NCBI RefSeq assembly: GCF_003943465.1 | Contig: NZ_RJPR01000002.1 | Span: 239,032 to 303,031, forward strand | Source of the DNA: Streptococcus cristatus | GTDB taxonomy: Bacteria > Bacillota > Bacilli > Lactobacillales > Streptococcaceae | Reading direction: 5' to 3' | DNA: 64,000 nucleotides | Shown: positions 7,167-16,360 of the stretch, one piece after another | Layout: the number at the start of each line of letters is the position of its first letter | Numbering within the stretch: position 1 is the stretch's first letter | The notes under the pieces: model-generated | Database searches by the model: none | What the model saw: only the letters and a program-made list of their open reading frames with translations | Told to the model about the DNA's origin: nothing | Position numbers and translations under genes: made by a program

Positions 7167-10055
7167 CTAAGTCTTGCTGTCGATGAAGCGACAAACTAAA
7201 TGTTTGGGGTTATGCCTTGCAGCTTCTAAACGATAATATCCAACTTGTAGCGTTTCAACAAAAACCCCATGGTGGATTTTAATCACACCAGAAGTAACGG
7301 TCATGACCGCATTCCCTGCTGATTTAATCATCATTCCTTGTGGGGTTAATTCGATAAACTCAGAATTATCTTTCTTACCAATGATGACACCATTATCACC
7401 TGCTCGCAGATAAGTGTTCACAAATTGTAAAAGCAAGGCATTACTTTTCAAATCAGCTTCAATAGCTGCGATGCGCTGTGTGTTTGCGACAAAATCCTGA
7501 TTGAATTTGGTGAGTGTTTCCTTGTTACTCTTTTCAAATTCCTTATAGGTCTTGAGCCAATCAGAAACTTCACTGGCAAGTGCCCTCGCTTCCATATCCA
7601 CTCGAATCGACTCCGTCTTCTCCGTTAGGATATCCAATTGTTGCTTCATAAAACTTTGATCTGCTTTCCCATCAATTTGCTTCATCAAATCTGCTAAGGA
7701 TGGACCTGGAGTGGTTGCCACATTGCCATCTTCAAGTTGGACATTTCGTAGCCAAACCACATCACCTTGTACCCATGTTCCAGATGATAAAGTAAAGACA
7801 AAAGAATAAGCTACGTTACTTGAAACCTTCCAACTTGAAACCACTCGTTCCCAATTGGTGGTAAGTTGAATCGATTTTGTTCCACCTAATTCAGAGCCAA
7901 TCATCATGGACACCGCTCTTGAAGTTTTCATATCAACCGCAAAGGTCATGGTCTGTCCAATGCATGTCCGCAAGTCAAAAAAGTCTCGCTTGAATCCACC
8001 ACTTCCAGACTTGGTACAAGTCATTTTAATCGAGATGTCACTGACAGATGTACTATCTTCTACGATTTCTTTTCGCCATTCTGACTGAAGATTAGTGAAA
8101 CTTGTTTCTCGCATGGCATAGTCATCAATGTAATTTCGCCCACCTAAAACAGTCCCCTCAAAGAAAGAAGACCAAGTATAATCACTCGGGTTCGTTGAAG
8201 GTGTAGCAGTTGGTCGATTAACTGCCAAACCCAAATAGCGTTTCCCCTTAGGTGAAGAGGAAATCCCCTCGCCTTTATCACTATCCGCATACATCTTCCA
8301 TGTATACAAGGTTTGACCGATATCTCCCTTATTTCCATAAACACCAATAACGACTGGTGTCGTCAACGTTTCATTTCCGTCAGTGAAAACAGTTCGTTTG
8401 TAATTCCAAAGATATTTACTGGTATCCGTTAAAACAGGAATGGTTTTTGACCAACCACTCGTTGATGTGAGGACTCCTGTTTTTTGATTACTCACCAAAT
8501 AGTATTCTTCGATTTGGGAAATGCTGATGCCTCTGTCTCCTTTTGGACCTGGAGTGAGTGACAGTTTAGAAAGTTGACTCTTGGTAGCTAGTTCTTCGCC
8601 TCTCACTTTTAAGAGTGGTGTATCAATTGAAATATTCCCATTGGAGTCCAATGAAAATACTGGCTTGTGACTTCCAGGAATAACAACCTTGTTGGCATTG
8701 ACTTCTATCGCATTTAAATACTCAGTCAACACCTGATGAGAAACCAAACGACGCATCCAAGCAGAATTAGACACGGTTAGTTCATCTATCTTTGCTTTTT
8801 GAATAGCCGCAAAGCGAATTTCTGCCGCCTCTGAGGATAAATAGTCAACTGCTGCTTGATTACCACTTCGAACAGCTTCAGCTTTTGCTCGCTCAATCCC
8901 ATCTTCTACATCCTTGCTTACTCGACTCATATTGGAATCAAGTACAAGACTGAGATTGGCTCGCTCCCTTTCAATCTGACGTTGAACCTTTCCATCATTG
9001 AGAGTTAAAAGCTCATTTGCGACAGATGAAATGGGATTCCCTGACACCCCTTGTCCACCAAACGAGACCGTATCGTCAAATGAGATGGATATGATTTTCT
9101 CTGTTAAAGCATTAAAGCGATAAGCAACTACTTTTTTGACCACATCAACTTGGTGAAGTCTACTTTTTAGAGTCACCTCGTCCCCCAACTGCACCTCTTG
9201 TCCATCCAGTTCAAAGGCTTCAATCTCAATCACTTCTGAAACCTGATCTAAATGGTCATTGCTAAATTTTGCCATCGCCCATTGTCTCAATTCTTCCTCG
9301 GTATGGAGATTATTGTTCTCATACTCCGCCTCATGCACATAAGGATATTGATGAATGAGAGGACTCTCCACCATAACCGAAAGAGTTTTCTCTTCCTTTT
9401 CACCTTCTGGCTTAAAAGTTGAGGACGCATAAATGCGAGTGACAATAGACTGACTAGAACGAGTACGATCAAACTTTTCTAAGTTATGATGCGTTGAAAT
9501 GGCCACCCCACGATTCTTTCCTCGATGTTCTTTGATGGTGAATAAAAAGTTATCGCGAACCAACTCTCCCTCCCAAGTTCCTACAATGGAATGTTTCCCA
9601 TCCATCAACACTTTGTAAAGTGTAGCTGTCTCTGTCGTATTAAACGACCTTTTCTTTGTAATATCACTATCAAAAGAAAAGCGAGCTATATCTCTTTTAG
9701 CTTTTGAAATCAATTGTCCAAGGGCACTTTGGCAGGTCACATTTTGATTCGAAACTGGTAGAATAGAGCGACGCATGATATCATCCGTAATATGTTGGCA
9801 AGTCACACGAACCCTATCGTTTTCTTCAATTGGTTTCTTAATCCGAAAGAGTTGTTTATTGGCATAGGGAACTGGACATAGTATCAATTTATCTGTCACT
9901 AACTCTTTATAAATGCCTGAATCCGTAATCGGATAATCAAATTGAAGCGTAAAATCACCATTCAACGTTTCTTCAACTTCCGCGCTCAAGGTTTCATGAA
10001 GGGGAAGTCCGTTCCATTTTGGAGTTTTAGTTTGTCCATCTAATAAGAATAACAT
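7167..10055 (-). CDS. Tail-associated (Tal-like) protein, prophage endopeptidase tail family
   Basis: A 962-residue tail tip protein. The N-terminal third has the gp27-like fold typical of Tal/endopeptidase tail proteins (LFLLDGQ start, then GDFTLQFDYP). The central part contains helical stretches (about 350-420), a collagen-like PGPKGDRG piece near 500 and carbohydrate-binding-like beta domains, and the C-terminus is coiled. The chosen ATG shares its A with the stop of the upstream dit gene (TGATG), a tight coupling. It would form the tail tip under the Dit hexamer and may help wall penetration. Confidence 0.82.
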   Translation of the reverse strand: MLFLLDGQTKTPKWNGLPLHETLSAEVEETLNGDFTLQFDYPITDSGIYKELVTDKLILCPVPYANKQLFRIKKPIEENDRVRVTCQHITDDIMRRSILPVSNQNVTCQSALGQLISKAKRDIARFSFDSDITKKRSFNTTETATLYKVLMDGKHSIVGTWEGELVRDNFLFTIKEHRGKNRGVAISTHHNLEKFDRTRSSQSIVTRIYASSTFKPEGEKEEKTLSVMVESPLIHQYPYVHEAEYENNNLHTEEELRQWAMAKFSNDHLDQVSEVIEIEAFELDGQEVQLGDEVTLKSRLHQVDVVKKVVAYRFNALTEKIISISFDDTVSFGGQGVSGNPISSVANELLTLNDGKVQRQIERERANLSLVLDSNMSRVSKDVEDGIERAKAEAVRSGNQAAVDYLSSEAAEIRFAAIQKAKIDELTVSNSAWMRRLVSHQVLTEYLNAIEVNANKVVIPGSHKPVFSLDSNGNISIDTPLLKVRGEELATKSQLSKLSLTPGPKGDRGISISQIEEYYLVSNQKTGVLTSTSGWSKTIPVLTDTSKYLWNYKRTVFTDGNETLTTPVVIGVYGNKGDIGQTLYTWKMYADSDKGEGISSSPKGKRYLGLAVNRPTATPSTNPSDYTWSSFFEGTVLGGRNYIDDYAMRETSFTNLQSEWRKEIVEDSTSVSDISIKMTCTKSGSGGFKRDFFDLRTCIGQTMTFAVDMKTSRAVSMMIGSELGGTKSIQLTTNWERVVSSWKVSSNVAYSFVFTLSSGTWVQGDVVWLRNVQLEDGNVATTPGPSLADLMKQIDGKADQSFMKQQLDILTEKTESIRVDMEARALASEVSDWLKTYKEFEKSNKETLTKFNQDFVANTQRIAAIEADLKSNALLLQFVNTYLRAGDNGVIIGKKDNSEFIELTPQGMMIKSAGNAVMTVTSGVIKIHHGVFVETLQVGYYRLEAARHNPKHLVCRFIDSKT

Positions 10056-10780
10056 CAAGCCCACCCCCATAATATTTCAATGTGAAGACTGGTAATTCCA
10101 GTACCAAGCACCACACCAACTTTCTTGTCTTTTTGATTGGCATCGAGTGTGATAAAATCTCCTGACCAATGAACCAACTCTCCACTTTCTGTCAAAAAAC
10201 TTGGATGATGTGGGTCATTATCCATAACCAAAGTTTTGTTTAGTTGCTCCAAACCAATAACTTGTTCACCGATGGTGAAACTTGTCTCTCCAGTCGATTT
10301 ACCTGAAACAGTAATCTTAGGATAAGACAGAGCTGAACCAAGCAAGGGAATTGTCCCATTCTTCGTTAAGGTATACTCACTAACATCATTAAAATATCGA
10401 GTAGGATGACAAAGGAAAGTGACCTCTAGGGTGAATACTCCTAAATTATCTTGAACAATATCAAAGCTATCTACCTTATAACACCAGTACCTTGTGGTTT
10501 TCATGCGCTCACTTTCAAGCCAAAACCCTTCACGAGTTAAAAGAGCAGAAAATTCATTAATCTGTTCTTCAGTTGCAGCAATAAGGTGAATACGATAAGC
10601 TTTCTCAATCACTTTTCGGTGCTTATTGGTCAAAACCAATCCACCACTCAAACCGTCATGTTCTTGCAGTTGGCTTTTAGAAGTCGGAATATGAAAACTT
10701 GGTCTATCTTCCACGAGTATCTTGTAAGGGAATGAGGCAGTTGATAAACCATCTATGATTAATGCATTATGTTGGATCAC
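10055..10780 (-). CDS. Distal tail protein (Dit)
   Basis: A 241-residue siphovirus distal tail protein, the hub between tail tube and tip. The N-terminus (IDGLSTASFPYKILVEDRP) matches the SPP1 gp19.1/Dit pattern. Its position between the tape measure and Tal genes is the canonical one. The start overlaps the tape-measure stop by 4 nt and the stop overlaps the Tal start. Confidence 0.85.
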   Translation of the reverse strand: MIQHNALIIDGLSTASFPYKILVEDRPSFHIPTSKSQLQEHDGLSGGLVLTNKHRKVIEKAYRIHLIAATEEQINEFSALLTREGFWLESERMKTTRYWCYKVDSFDIVQDNLGVFTLEVTFLCHPTRYFNDVSEYTLTKNGTIPLLGSALSYPKITVSGKSTGETSFTIGEQVIGLEQLNKTLVMDNDPHHPSFLTESGELVHWSGDFITLDANQKDKKVGVVLGTGITSLHIEILWGWA

Positions 10781-13700
10781 AACCTCACCCCTCTCAATGA
10801 TTGTATTCGAGTTAACTCGTCATGAATTCTTTCTGCTACTTGATTGGCTAGTCGTTTGATATCGGCTTCTTCTCTTATCACTACATCTGTAATGGAAACA
10901 TTGATGACATTGCCACCAGTTCCCATGGTTGATGCGATTTCTTCACCGATTGCCGCAAGATTCTGTTTGGTTAAAGGCAAGACAGCCTCTTTCCCAGCTT
11001 CACCACCAACCATCAATTGATTTCCATTCATGCCAAAGGCTGTCGGTTTCGTTAGAATCCCACCCTTGGCATACCAAGCAATCGAAATCTTAGGCAAACC
11101 GCCCTTTAACCAATCAAGTGGATTGGCAGAACCACTCACAGAAAAGTGAGGTAACGGAATATGTGGCCATGAAATCTTAAAGTTAAACAGATTCTTGATG
11201 GCATTAATGGCAGAAGATACAACATTTTTTGCACCATTGATGGCATTTGAGATAGAATTCTTGATACCATTCCAGACACTTGAAACAGTGGAGCTAATAC
11301 CACTGAGAATACTAGAAATGGTCTGTTGAATGCCAGACCAGCCACTGGATACAAAAGAAACAATTGAAGAAATCACTGACGTGATGACGGATTTTATCGT
11401 GTTCCAAATAGAAGACACGATTCCAGAAATAGCGGTTAAAACATTACTAATGGTGTCTTTAATTCCATTCCAGGTATTGGAAATAAACTGACCTATGGCA
11501 GACAATATCGTCGTCACAATTTGTTGAATAGCTTGCCAAACTCTCTGAAGAACTCCCTTGATCGTCTCCCATGCGCCAGACCAGTCACCAGTTATGACCT
11601 GCATAATAGCTTTGATGATTCCTAAAACAACATTGATAGCTGTTTCGACAACTGTTTTGATGATGTCCCAAGCCGTGGTGATGATTAACTGAATATTTGC
11701 CCAAGCAGCTTCAAGATAGGGGCCAATCAAAGACATGACCGTCTGAATAACTGTAGAAATGGCATTCCAGACCGTTTCAACTGCTACTTGTATAAGGGCT
11801 TGATTTTCTGTCCACCAAGTGGTAAGAGTTCCCCAGATCGTCATGATAAAGGTACTAATCTCTTGAAGAATAACTGAAATAAAAGCATAGATGGCATTCC
11901 AGATTTCAATGACTGCTGTCCGAAAGCCTTCATTGTTTTGCCACAGTTCTTGAATCCCAACGACTAATAGGGCAATCACTGCTATGATGCCTAGAACTGT
12001 TCCAACAATCGGAGCTGCTGCAACGACCAATCCGCCAATGGTCGTTCCCATGGCGACTGCTGCCGCTTGAAGGGCTAAGAGTCCAGGTAACAACAGACCG
12101 ACAACTGTAATTAAACCACCCATAATGACAATAAAGGTCTGAATGGGACTAGGTAAGTTGCTGAACCAATTGGCGACAGCTTGTAGTAATTGAGCCAATA
12201 ATTCTAAGACTGGTGCTAGAGCTTCAGCTAAAACACCACCAACCTCTGCCATGGCAGCTTTAGCAGTATTTTGTGCAATCGTAAATTTATCAATCGGATC
12301 AAGTGTTGCTTCATAAGTTGACGTCACAACTCCTAAAGCATTCTTAGCAGTCCCTGATAAATCATTAAATGAAAAAGCACCACGCTTAATGGCATCGACC
12401 ATTCGTGGCGCAGCTTTTGAACCAAAAACTTCTGAAGCGAGTGTCAGACTCTCTGTCTCATTTGTTGAATTCTTAATTTGTTCAACAGTTTTTGCCAGAC
12501 CATCTTGTAAGGTTAAGCCATCCTTGGCATAATTAACAGCCGCTTTAGATAAAGTAGAAAGTGCAGCACTTGAATCGACACCAGCTTTTTCAAAGCGTCC
12601 CATTAAGGCGACACCCTCGTCAAAGGATAACCCAAGTGACTTAATTTGAGGAGCACCAGATACGACCTTACTCATTAGATCCTGAACACCAACCCCAGTT
12701 TGTTGGGAAGTAAAAGTGACCGTATCAAGTACCATGGCGAGGTCTTTAGACTCAAGACCATAGGCTTCAATGGCCTGTTTGGCAGAAATAGCCGATTGCG
12801 TCACATCCGAACCATTGATTTCAGAATACTTAATCAGTAATGCTGAAGCCTGTGATAAAGCATCTCCTGTTAAGCCAAACTGAGTATTTAATTCCCCAAC
12901 CGCACTACCTGCTGTCGCAAAGTCTGTAGGAATGGAAGTGGCGAGTTCAGTCGCAATATCTTGCATCCCTTCAAGTGCCTTTCCACTAGCACCAGTCTTG
13001 GTGATGATGATATCCATTCCTTCATCAACTTCACGAAAAGCTTCAAGAGATTGTTGCCCAAATTCGATTAACTTTTGAGAGAGTTCACCCAATCGGTCTC
13101 CAAACTCCATAAGGATATCTGCTTTTAATAAACCATTGGTTTGTTCAAGGCTTGCTGCAGATTGTTGGGAGGCATTGGAAAGCCCCTCCATTTCCTGTTG
13201 GAGATTGTTATAGGCTGTCTTAGTATCGTTGAGTGTTTTCTCAAGCCGATTGGCTTCGACAGAATTCTCGCCATATTCTGATTTGGTTAGTTCTAACTGA
13301 CGTTCTAAATTCGCAATTTGACGCTCAACGAGTTCAGACTGACTAGCAATTCTTCTTTGTGCTAAGGCTAATTTTTCAGACTCTGAAGCATTTGAACCAA
13401 GCTGACTCTCTTGCAAACGAAAGGTGGAATTGAGTTTCTCACTCTCTGATGCTAATTGGGCCTGTTCAGCTTCTAAACTGTTTAATTTCGACCGGTTGCT
13501 TTCAACTGTGTTTCCGTGAGAATCAAGCGCTCGATTAACTCCTTCAAGTTTTGTTTCATAGCTTTTTAGGACATTTTGTGTTGTCTCAACTTCACGTTGG
13601 AATGCTCGATATTGTTCTGCACCAATATCCCCACGTTGGAATTGCGCTTCAACTTGACTTTGTGCCTGACGTAAGGTTTCTAATTTTTCTTTCGTGGTCG

Positions 13701-13896
13701 CAATCTGTTTTGAAAGCACCTCTTGCTTTTGAGTAAGGAGAGTGACATTGCCAGTATCAAATTTCAGTGCTTTATCAATTTGTTTCAGCTCTTTAGTGGA
13801 TTCCGCTGATTCTTTATTTATTCCCTTCAAGGCTCGTTGTAAAGGTTGGGTGTCACCACCAATCTCAATCGTAATGCCTTTGATGTTACCAGCCAT
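10777..13896 (-). CDS. Tape measure protein
   Basis: A 1039-residue protein that sets tail length and is threaded inside the tail tube. The first 250 residues are strongly coiled-coil, and residues 260-540 form the TP901-type tail core. A hydrophobic transmembrane-like stretch follows at about 580-650, then many Trp/Ile-containing short repeats (WNAI, IWNTIKS, VWNGIKN) at 660-900, and a small basic C-terminal domain. Length predicts a tail of roughly 150 nm by the usual 0.15 nm per residue rule. It begins with a GGAGGG site right after the tail chaperone extension. Confidence 0.92.
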   Translation of the reverse strand: MAGNIKGITIEIGGDTQPLQRALKGINKESAESTKELKQIDKALKFDTGNVTLLTQKQEVLSKQIATTKEKLETLRQAQSQVEAQFQRGDIGAEQYRAFQREVETTQNVLKSYETKLEGVNRALDSHGNTVESNRSKLNSLEAEQAQLASESEKLNSTFRLQESQLGSNASESEKLALAQRRIASQSELVERQIANLERQLELTKSEYGENSVEANRLEKTLNDTKTAYNNLQQEMEGLSNASQQSAASLEQTNGLLKADILMEFGDRLGELSQKLIEFGQQSLEAFREVDEGMDIIITKTGASGKALEGMQDIATELATSIPTDFATAGSAVGELNTQFGLTGDALSQASALLIKYSEINGSDVTQSAISAKQAIEAYGLESKDLAMVLDTVTFTSQQTGVGVQDLMSKVVSGAPQIKSLGLSFDEGVALMGRFEKAGVDSSAALSTLSKAAVNYAKDGLTLQDGLAKTVEQIKNSTNETESLTLASEVFGSKAAPRMVDAIKRGAFSFNDLSGTAKNALGVVTSTYEATLDPIDKFTIAQNTAKAAMAEVGGVLAEALAPVLELLAQLLQAVANWFSNLPSPIQTFIVIMGGLITVVGLLLPGLLALQAAAVAMGTTIGGLVVAAAPIVGTVLGIIAVIALLVVGIQELWQNNEGFRTAVIEIWNAIYAFISVILQEISTFIMTIWGTLTTWWTENQALIQVAVETVWNAISTVIQTVMSLIGPYLEAAWANIQLIITTAWDIIKTVVETAINVVLGIIKAIMQVITGDWSGAWETIKGVLQRVWQAIQQIVTTILSAIGQFISNTWNGIKDTISNVLTAISGIVSSIWNTIKSVITSVISSIVSFVSSGWSGIQQTISSILSGISSTVSSVWNGIKNSISNAINGAKNVVSSAINAIKNLFNFKISWPHIPLPHFSVSGSANPLDWLKGGLPKISIAWYAKGGILTKPTAFGMNGNQLMVGGEAGKEAVLPLTKQNLAAIGEEIASTMGTGGNVINVSITDVVIREEADIKRLANQVAERIHDELTRIQSLRGVRL

Positions 13897-13913
13897 AGTT
13901 CTCCCTCCTTTCT

Positions 13914-14123
13914 CTAAAAGTTATCAAAATCAGCTTGGGTTGCTCGTCTAGTTTGTGGTTTGTCAGAACGCAAGGCGACATAATCCGTCTGATAATCCAG
14001 TGCCATCCCAATAGAGATGTGTTTTAAATCATCCATAGATAGTCCAGTTTCCTTGCAACAGGACAAGTAGCTTTCTACCGTGAAGATTTCTTCACTCGCT
14101 TCATCGGTTTCATCGACTTTTTT
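13914..14123 (-). CDS. Tail assembly chaperone extension (T frame), read by -1 frameshift
   Basis: This frame has no good start of its own. It opens just at the slippery site at 14117-14123 in the preceding chaperone gene and continues for 67 codons to a TAG at 13914-13916. A -1 shift would give a fusion of about 193 residues. The encoded end (acidic start, then a DLKHISIGMALDY-type motif) looks like the T domain that recruits the tape measure protein, whose gene starts 18 nt downstream. This is the classic G/GT arrangement of long-tailed phages. Confidence 0.75.
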   Translation of the reverse strand, partial: KKVDETDEASEEIFTVESYLSCCKETGLSMDDLKHISIGMALDYQTDYVALRSDKPQTRRATQADFDNF

Positions 14124-14494
14124 CGAGTCGACATTCCTTGATTTAACATCTCCATCAAGACTGGACCAATCTCCTGAATCGGTAACTCCTCCATCTCCAT
14201 AAAGAAAACATCAAATGCTTTCACCCGTGGATTGGCTGATTTGGCAAATACCCAAAATAGTCGATGAAAGAAGGTCATATCGAAATCAGAAAGAATGGAG
14301 ACATCCATATTTTGTGCGGTTAGCTCCTCTCCTTCTTCTAACTGATTAAGTTGGTCTAAAATAGACTTGGCATTAATCATTTGAAAGAGGTCTTGAAAGT
14401 AATCTTTACCGAATTGTTCTTTATAGGCAATCGGCGTGTAAGCATTACTTGCTAGTGGGTAAACTTTCCCACAAATCGTCACCTGTTTTCTCAT
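14075..14494 (-). CDS. Tail assembly chaperone (G frame)
   Basis: The 139-residue product is the short form of the tail assembly chaperone. It matches the Gp13/TAC family in length and position between the major tail protein and tape measure genes. Near its 3' end codon 125 (AAA) and codon 126 (AAG) form an A AAA AAG slippery heptamer, so a fraction of ribosomes should shift to the -1 frame and make the longer GT protein. The ATG overlaps the stop of the major tail gene (4 nt). Confidence 0.82.
   Translation of the reverse strand: MRKQVTICGKVYPLASNAYTPIAYKEQFGKDYFQDLFQMINAKSILDQLNQLEEGEELTAQNMDVSILSDFDMTFFHRLFWVFAKSANPRVKAFDVFFMEMEELPIQEIGPVLMEMLNQGMSTRKKSMKPMKRVKKSSR
14117..14123 (-). promoter_or_regulatory. 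Programmed -1 frameshift site A AAA AAG
   Basis: The minus strand reads A AAA AAG in the zero frame of the chaperone gene. After a -1 slip both tRNAs re-pair with AAA and the next codon, GTC, opens the 67-codon extension. This is the most efficient type of bacterial -1 slippery sequence. Confidence 0.8.
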
Positions 14495-15081
14495 GTACGA
14501 CTACCTCCACTTGCGACAGTTGGCTCATATACAGACTTAAACCAATTTTTCTTCACTGTTTCGGGGGTCTCTTCTGTTGTCCGACGACGAACCACCTGAT
14601 CAAGTGGACGTGGACTGGCTGTGAATTTCAATTCCACTTCATTGATATCACTACCATTCTTGGTTTTTGAGCCTACTGTTGGTCGAGAGGCATAACAGTA
14701 ATAGAGGACATGAAGTGTCTCCTTCTTATCCCCTTCAAAACGGAACATTAATGCGAAGTTTTTCCGAGTTGCATTGGATGATTCCGTAATCACCTTATTG
14801 GTATCATCTAGTGTTTCTCCTAACACTCGAGTTAAGAACTCTTGTGTTAAAAGGGCAACCTTCAAAGTTCCACTATAACCATCATTAGACTCAGTCGTAT
14901 AAAAGTTGATATTATCCGCTTTGTAGGAACCTGAATCTCCTGTTGCTTCAAGGGTCAACTCTGCAGCACCTCTTAATCGTTCAACATTCCCATAGGTTAA
15001 GGCTCCGTCACTCCCTTCCGTTGTGACTTCTGCCCAGTGGACATCTTGTAGACCAAACGTGACTTTATTTTTTTCAGCCAT
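14491..15081 (-). CDS. Major tail protein
   Basis: A 196-residue tail tube subunit of the phi13/TP901 major tail family. It has an N-terminal DVHWAEVTTEG-like beta hairpin, alternating beta strands and a flexible C-terminus rich in Thr, Arg and Gly. The position directly before the chaperone genes and after the tail terminator supports the call. The start follows a GGAGAAC site. Confidence 0.85.
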   Translation of the reverse strand: MAEKNKVTFGLQDVHWAEVTTEGSDGALTYGNVERLRGAAELTLEATGDSGSYKADNINFYTTESNDGYSGTLKVALLTQEFLTRVLGETLDDTNKVITESSNATRKNFALMFRFEGDKKETLHVLYYCYASRPTVGSKTKNGSDINEVELKFTASPRPLDQVVRRRTTEETPETVKKNWFKSVYEPTVASGGSRT

Positions 15082-15093
15082 ATGTTCTCCTTC

Positions 15094-15411
15094 TTAAAAT
15101 GCAAAATGAAAAGCAACCTGATAAAGTTGCTCGGTATCAATATAAGTTTCAACCTTGTCAAAAAACAAATGTTGTTCCGTCAGAAAAGTTTCAATCTTCC
15201 CTTCAACGTCGAGGTCTTTCTTCCTTGTGTAAAGTTCAAGAATGAATTGCGCGCCCTTATGGTAAACCTGATTGTCTGCCCCAAAGTTTTCTGATTGCGG
15301 ACTATAATAAACCATAAAAGGCGGACTTGGACTGTGACCTTCTTCGAAGTGATGATAAGCAATCGGAAGATGTAAGGCTTTTAGCTGTTTAAAAAACTCC
15401 TTTTCACTCAT
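15094..15411 (-). CDS. Tail terminator / tail completion protein
   Basis: The 105-residue product has the size and place of the HK97-like tail terminator (DUF806 type) that caps the tail tube and joins it to the head. Visible features are a FYY-type aromatic core and a C-terminal aromatic strand (LYQVAFHFAF). Overlaps the upstream HK97 gp10-like gene by 4 nt. Confidence 0.7.
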   Translation of the reverse strand: MSEKEFFKQLKALHLPIAYHHFEEGHSPSPPFMVYYSPQSENFGADNQVYHKGAQFILELYTRKKDLDVEGKIETFLTEQHLFFDKVETYIDTEQLYQVAFHFAF

Positions 15412-15767
15412 AAGTTACCTCGAATCTTCTTCTCCAAAGCTTGAACTGCTTTTTGTTCAACGGGGCCAATATGAGGACGCCCGGAAACTCGACCACCATT
15501 TTGTTTGGCATAGCCATTCTCAAGTAGATGAGTTAGGCCTGGTGTCCGATTATGAATCGTTTTCGTTTTACCAGTGGACGTGCTACTCGTTTCCTTTGAA
15601 GTCCACCCTCTCACATAGCGACCACTCCGCTTGGGCGATGTAGATTTTAGAGTCGCAATCGCCTCGTCCGTTACATCATCGACTGCTTCAACTACCGTCT
15701 CTGTTGTTTGATGCAAGTATTCCTCTAGCTCCTTTTCAATAGCCCTACTCAGTTCATCAGCTCTCAT
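15408..15767 (-). CDS. HK97 gp10-like head-tail joining protein
   Basis: A 119-residue protein with the gp10 signature: an N-terminal helix, the SPKRSGRYVRGW segment, then NRTPGLTHLLENGYAKQNGGRVSGRPHI. The internal ATG was chosen because it follows GGAGGAAG and overlaps the preceding stop in an ATGA. It forms part of the neck between head and tail. Confidence 0.82.
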   Translation of the reverse strand: MRADELSRAIEKELEEYLHQTTETVVEAVDDVTDEAIATLKSTSPKRSGRYVRGWTSKETSSTSTGKTKTIHNRTPGLTHLLENGYAKQNGGRVSGRPHIGPVEQKAVQALEKKIRGNL

Positions 15768-16093
15768 GGCTCTTCCTCCACTCGACATTTGACCATTTTC
15801 TTTTCAAAAAAGACATGGTCAATTGAAAGAATATTAAACGATTTCCCTTGAAAGATGAGTTGTGTATTGGTGGTATCAAGTGAGGCGACTTCTGAATCAT
15901 ATCTAAGAGTGACTATCAGCTGAAGTTTTCGTTTCGTTTGACCCACTTCAAATATCTCATCACTATTTGCTTGATTCACACTAGCCCATCGTGAAAATAA
16001 ATTAGTAAACTGACTTGTTTCGTTACCAATATCATCTTGAGTAATCACACGTTTCTTGAAAAGAACTCGCTGGTTTAAAGGTGCAATTTTCAT
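15764..16093 (-). CDS. Head-tail adaptor (head closure protein)
   Basis: A 109-residue beta-barrel type adaptor of the SPP1 gp16/HK97 gp7 class, shown by NQRVLFKKRVITQDDIGNE, then FSRWASVNQ and a final ILSIDHV strand. It lies between the connector and gp10 genes, the normal neck order, and overlaps gp10 by 4 nt. Confidence 0.8.
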   Translation of the reverse strand: MKIAPLNQRVLFKKRVITQDDIGNETSQFTNLFSRWASVNQANSDEIFEVGQTKRKLQLIVTLRYDSEVASLDTTNTQLIFQGKSFNILSIDHVFFEKKMVKCRVEEEP

Positions 16094-16357
16094 TTAAAAC
16101 ACCTCTTTTCGCAAACCACCTAACAGATGATAGAGCGTCTCTTTCAAATCATGATGGTTAGCCTCTTCTCGATGCTCGAAAAGATAAGCTACCGCATAGA
16201 GCATTGCGGAGCGAATAAGCGGTGTATCCACCAACTCATCCACTCGCAATACGTCTTTGCAGAGTTCTTCACTAGTTGCAATCAAGACTTTTATCAAATT
16301 ATCTTCCCCAGAAGTATCAACTCGTAGATAGATTTTAGCTTCTAAAAGCGTAAGCAT
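16094..16357 (-). CDS. Head-tail connector protein (gp6-like)
   Basis: An 87-residue mostly helical protein. The N-terminus (LLEAKIYLRVDTSGEDNLI) is the hallmark of phage gp6-like connector proteins that sit under the portal. The gene lies 3 nt downstream of the capsid stop. Confidence 0.82.
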   Translation of the reverse strand: MLTLLEAKIYLRVDTSGEDNLIKVLIATSEELCKDVLRVDELVDTPLIRSAMLYAVAYLFEHREEANHHDLKETLYHLLGGLRKEVF

Positions 16358-16360
16358 ATC

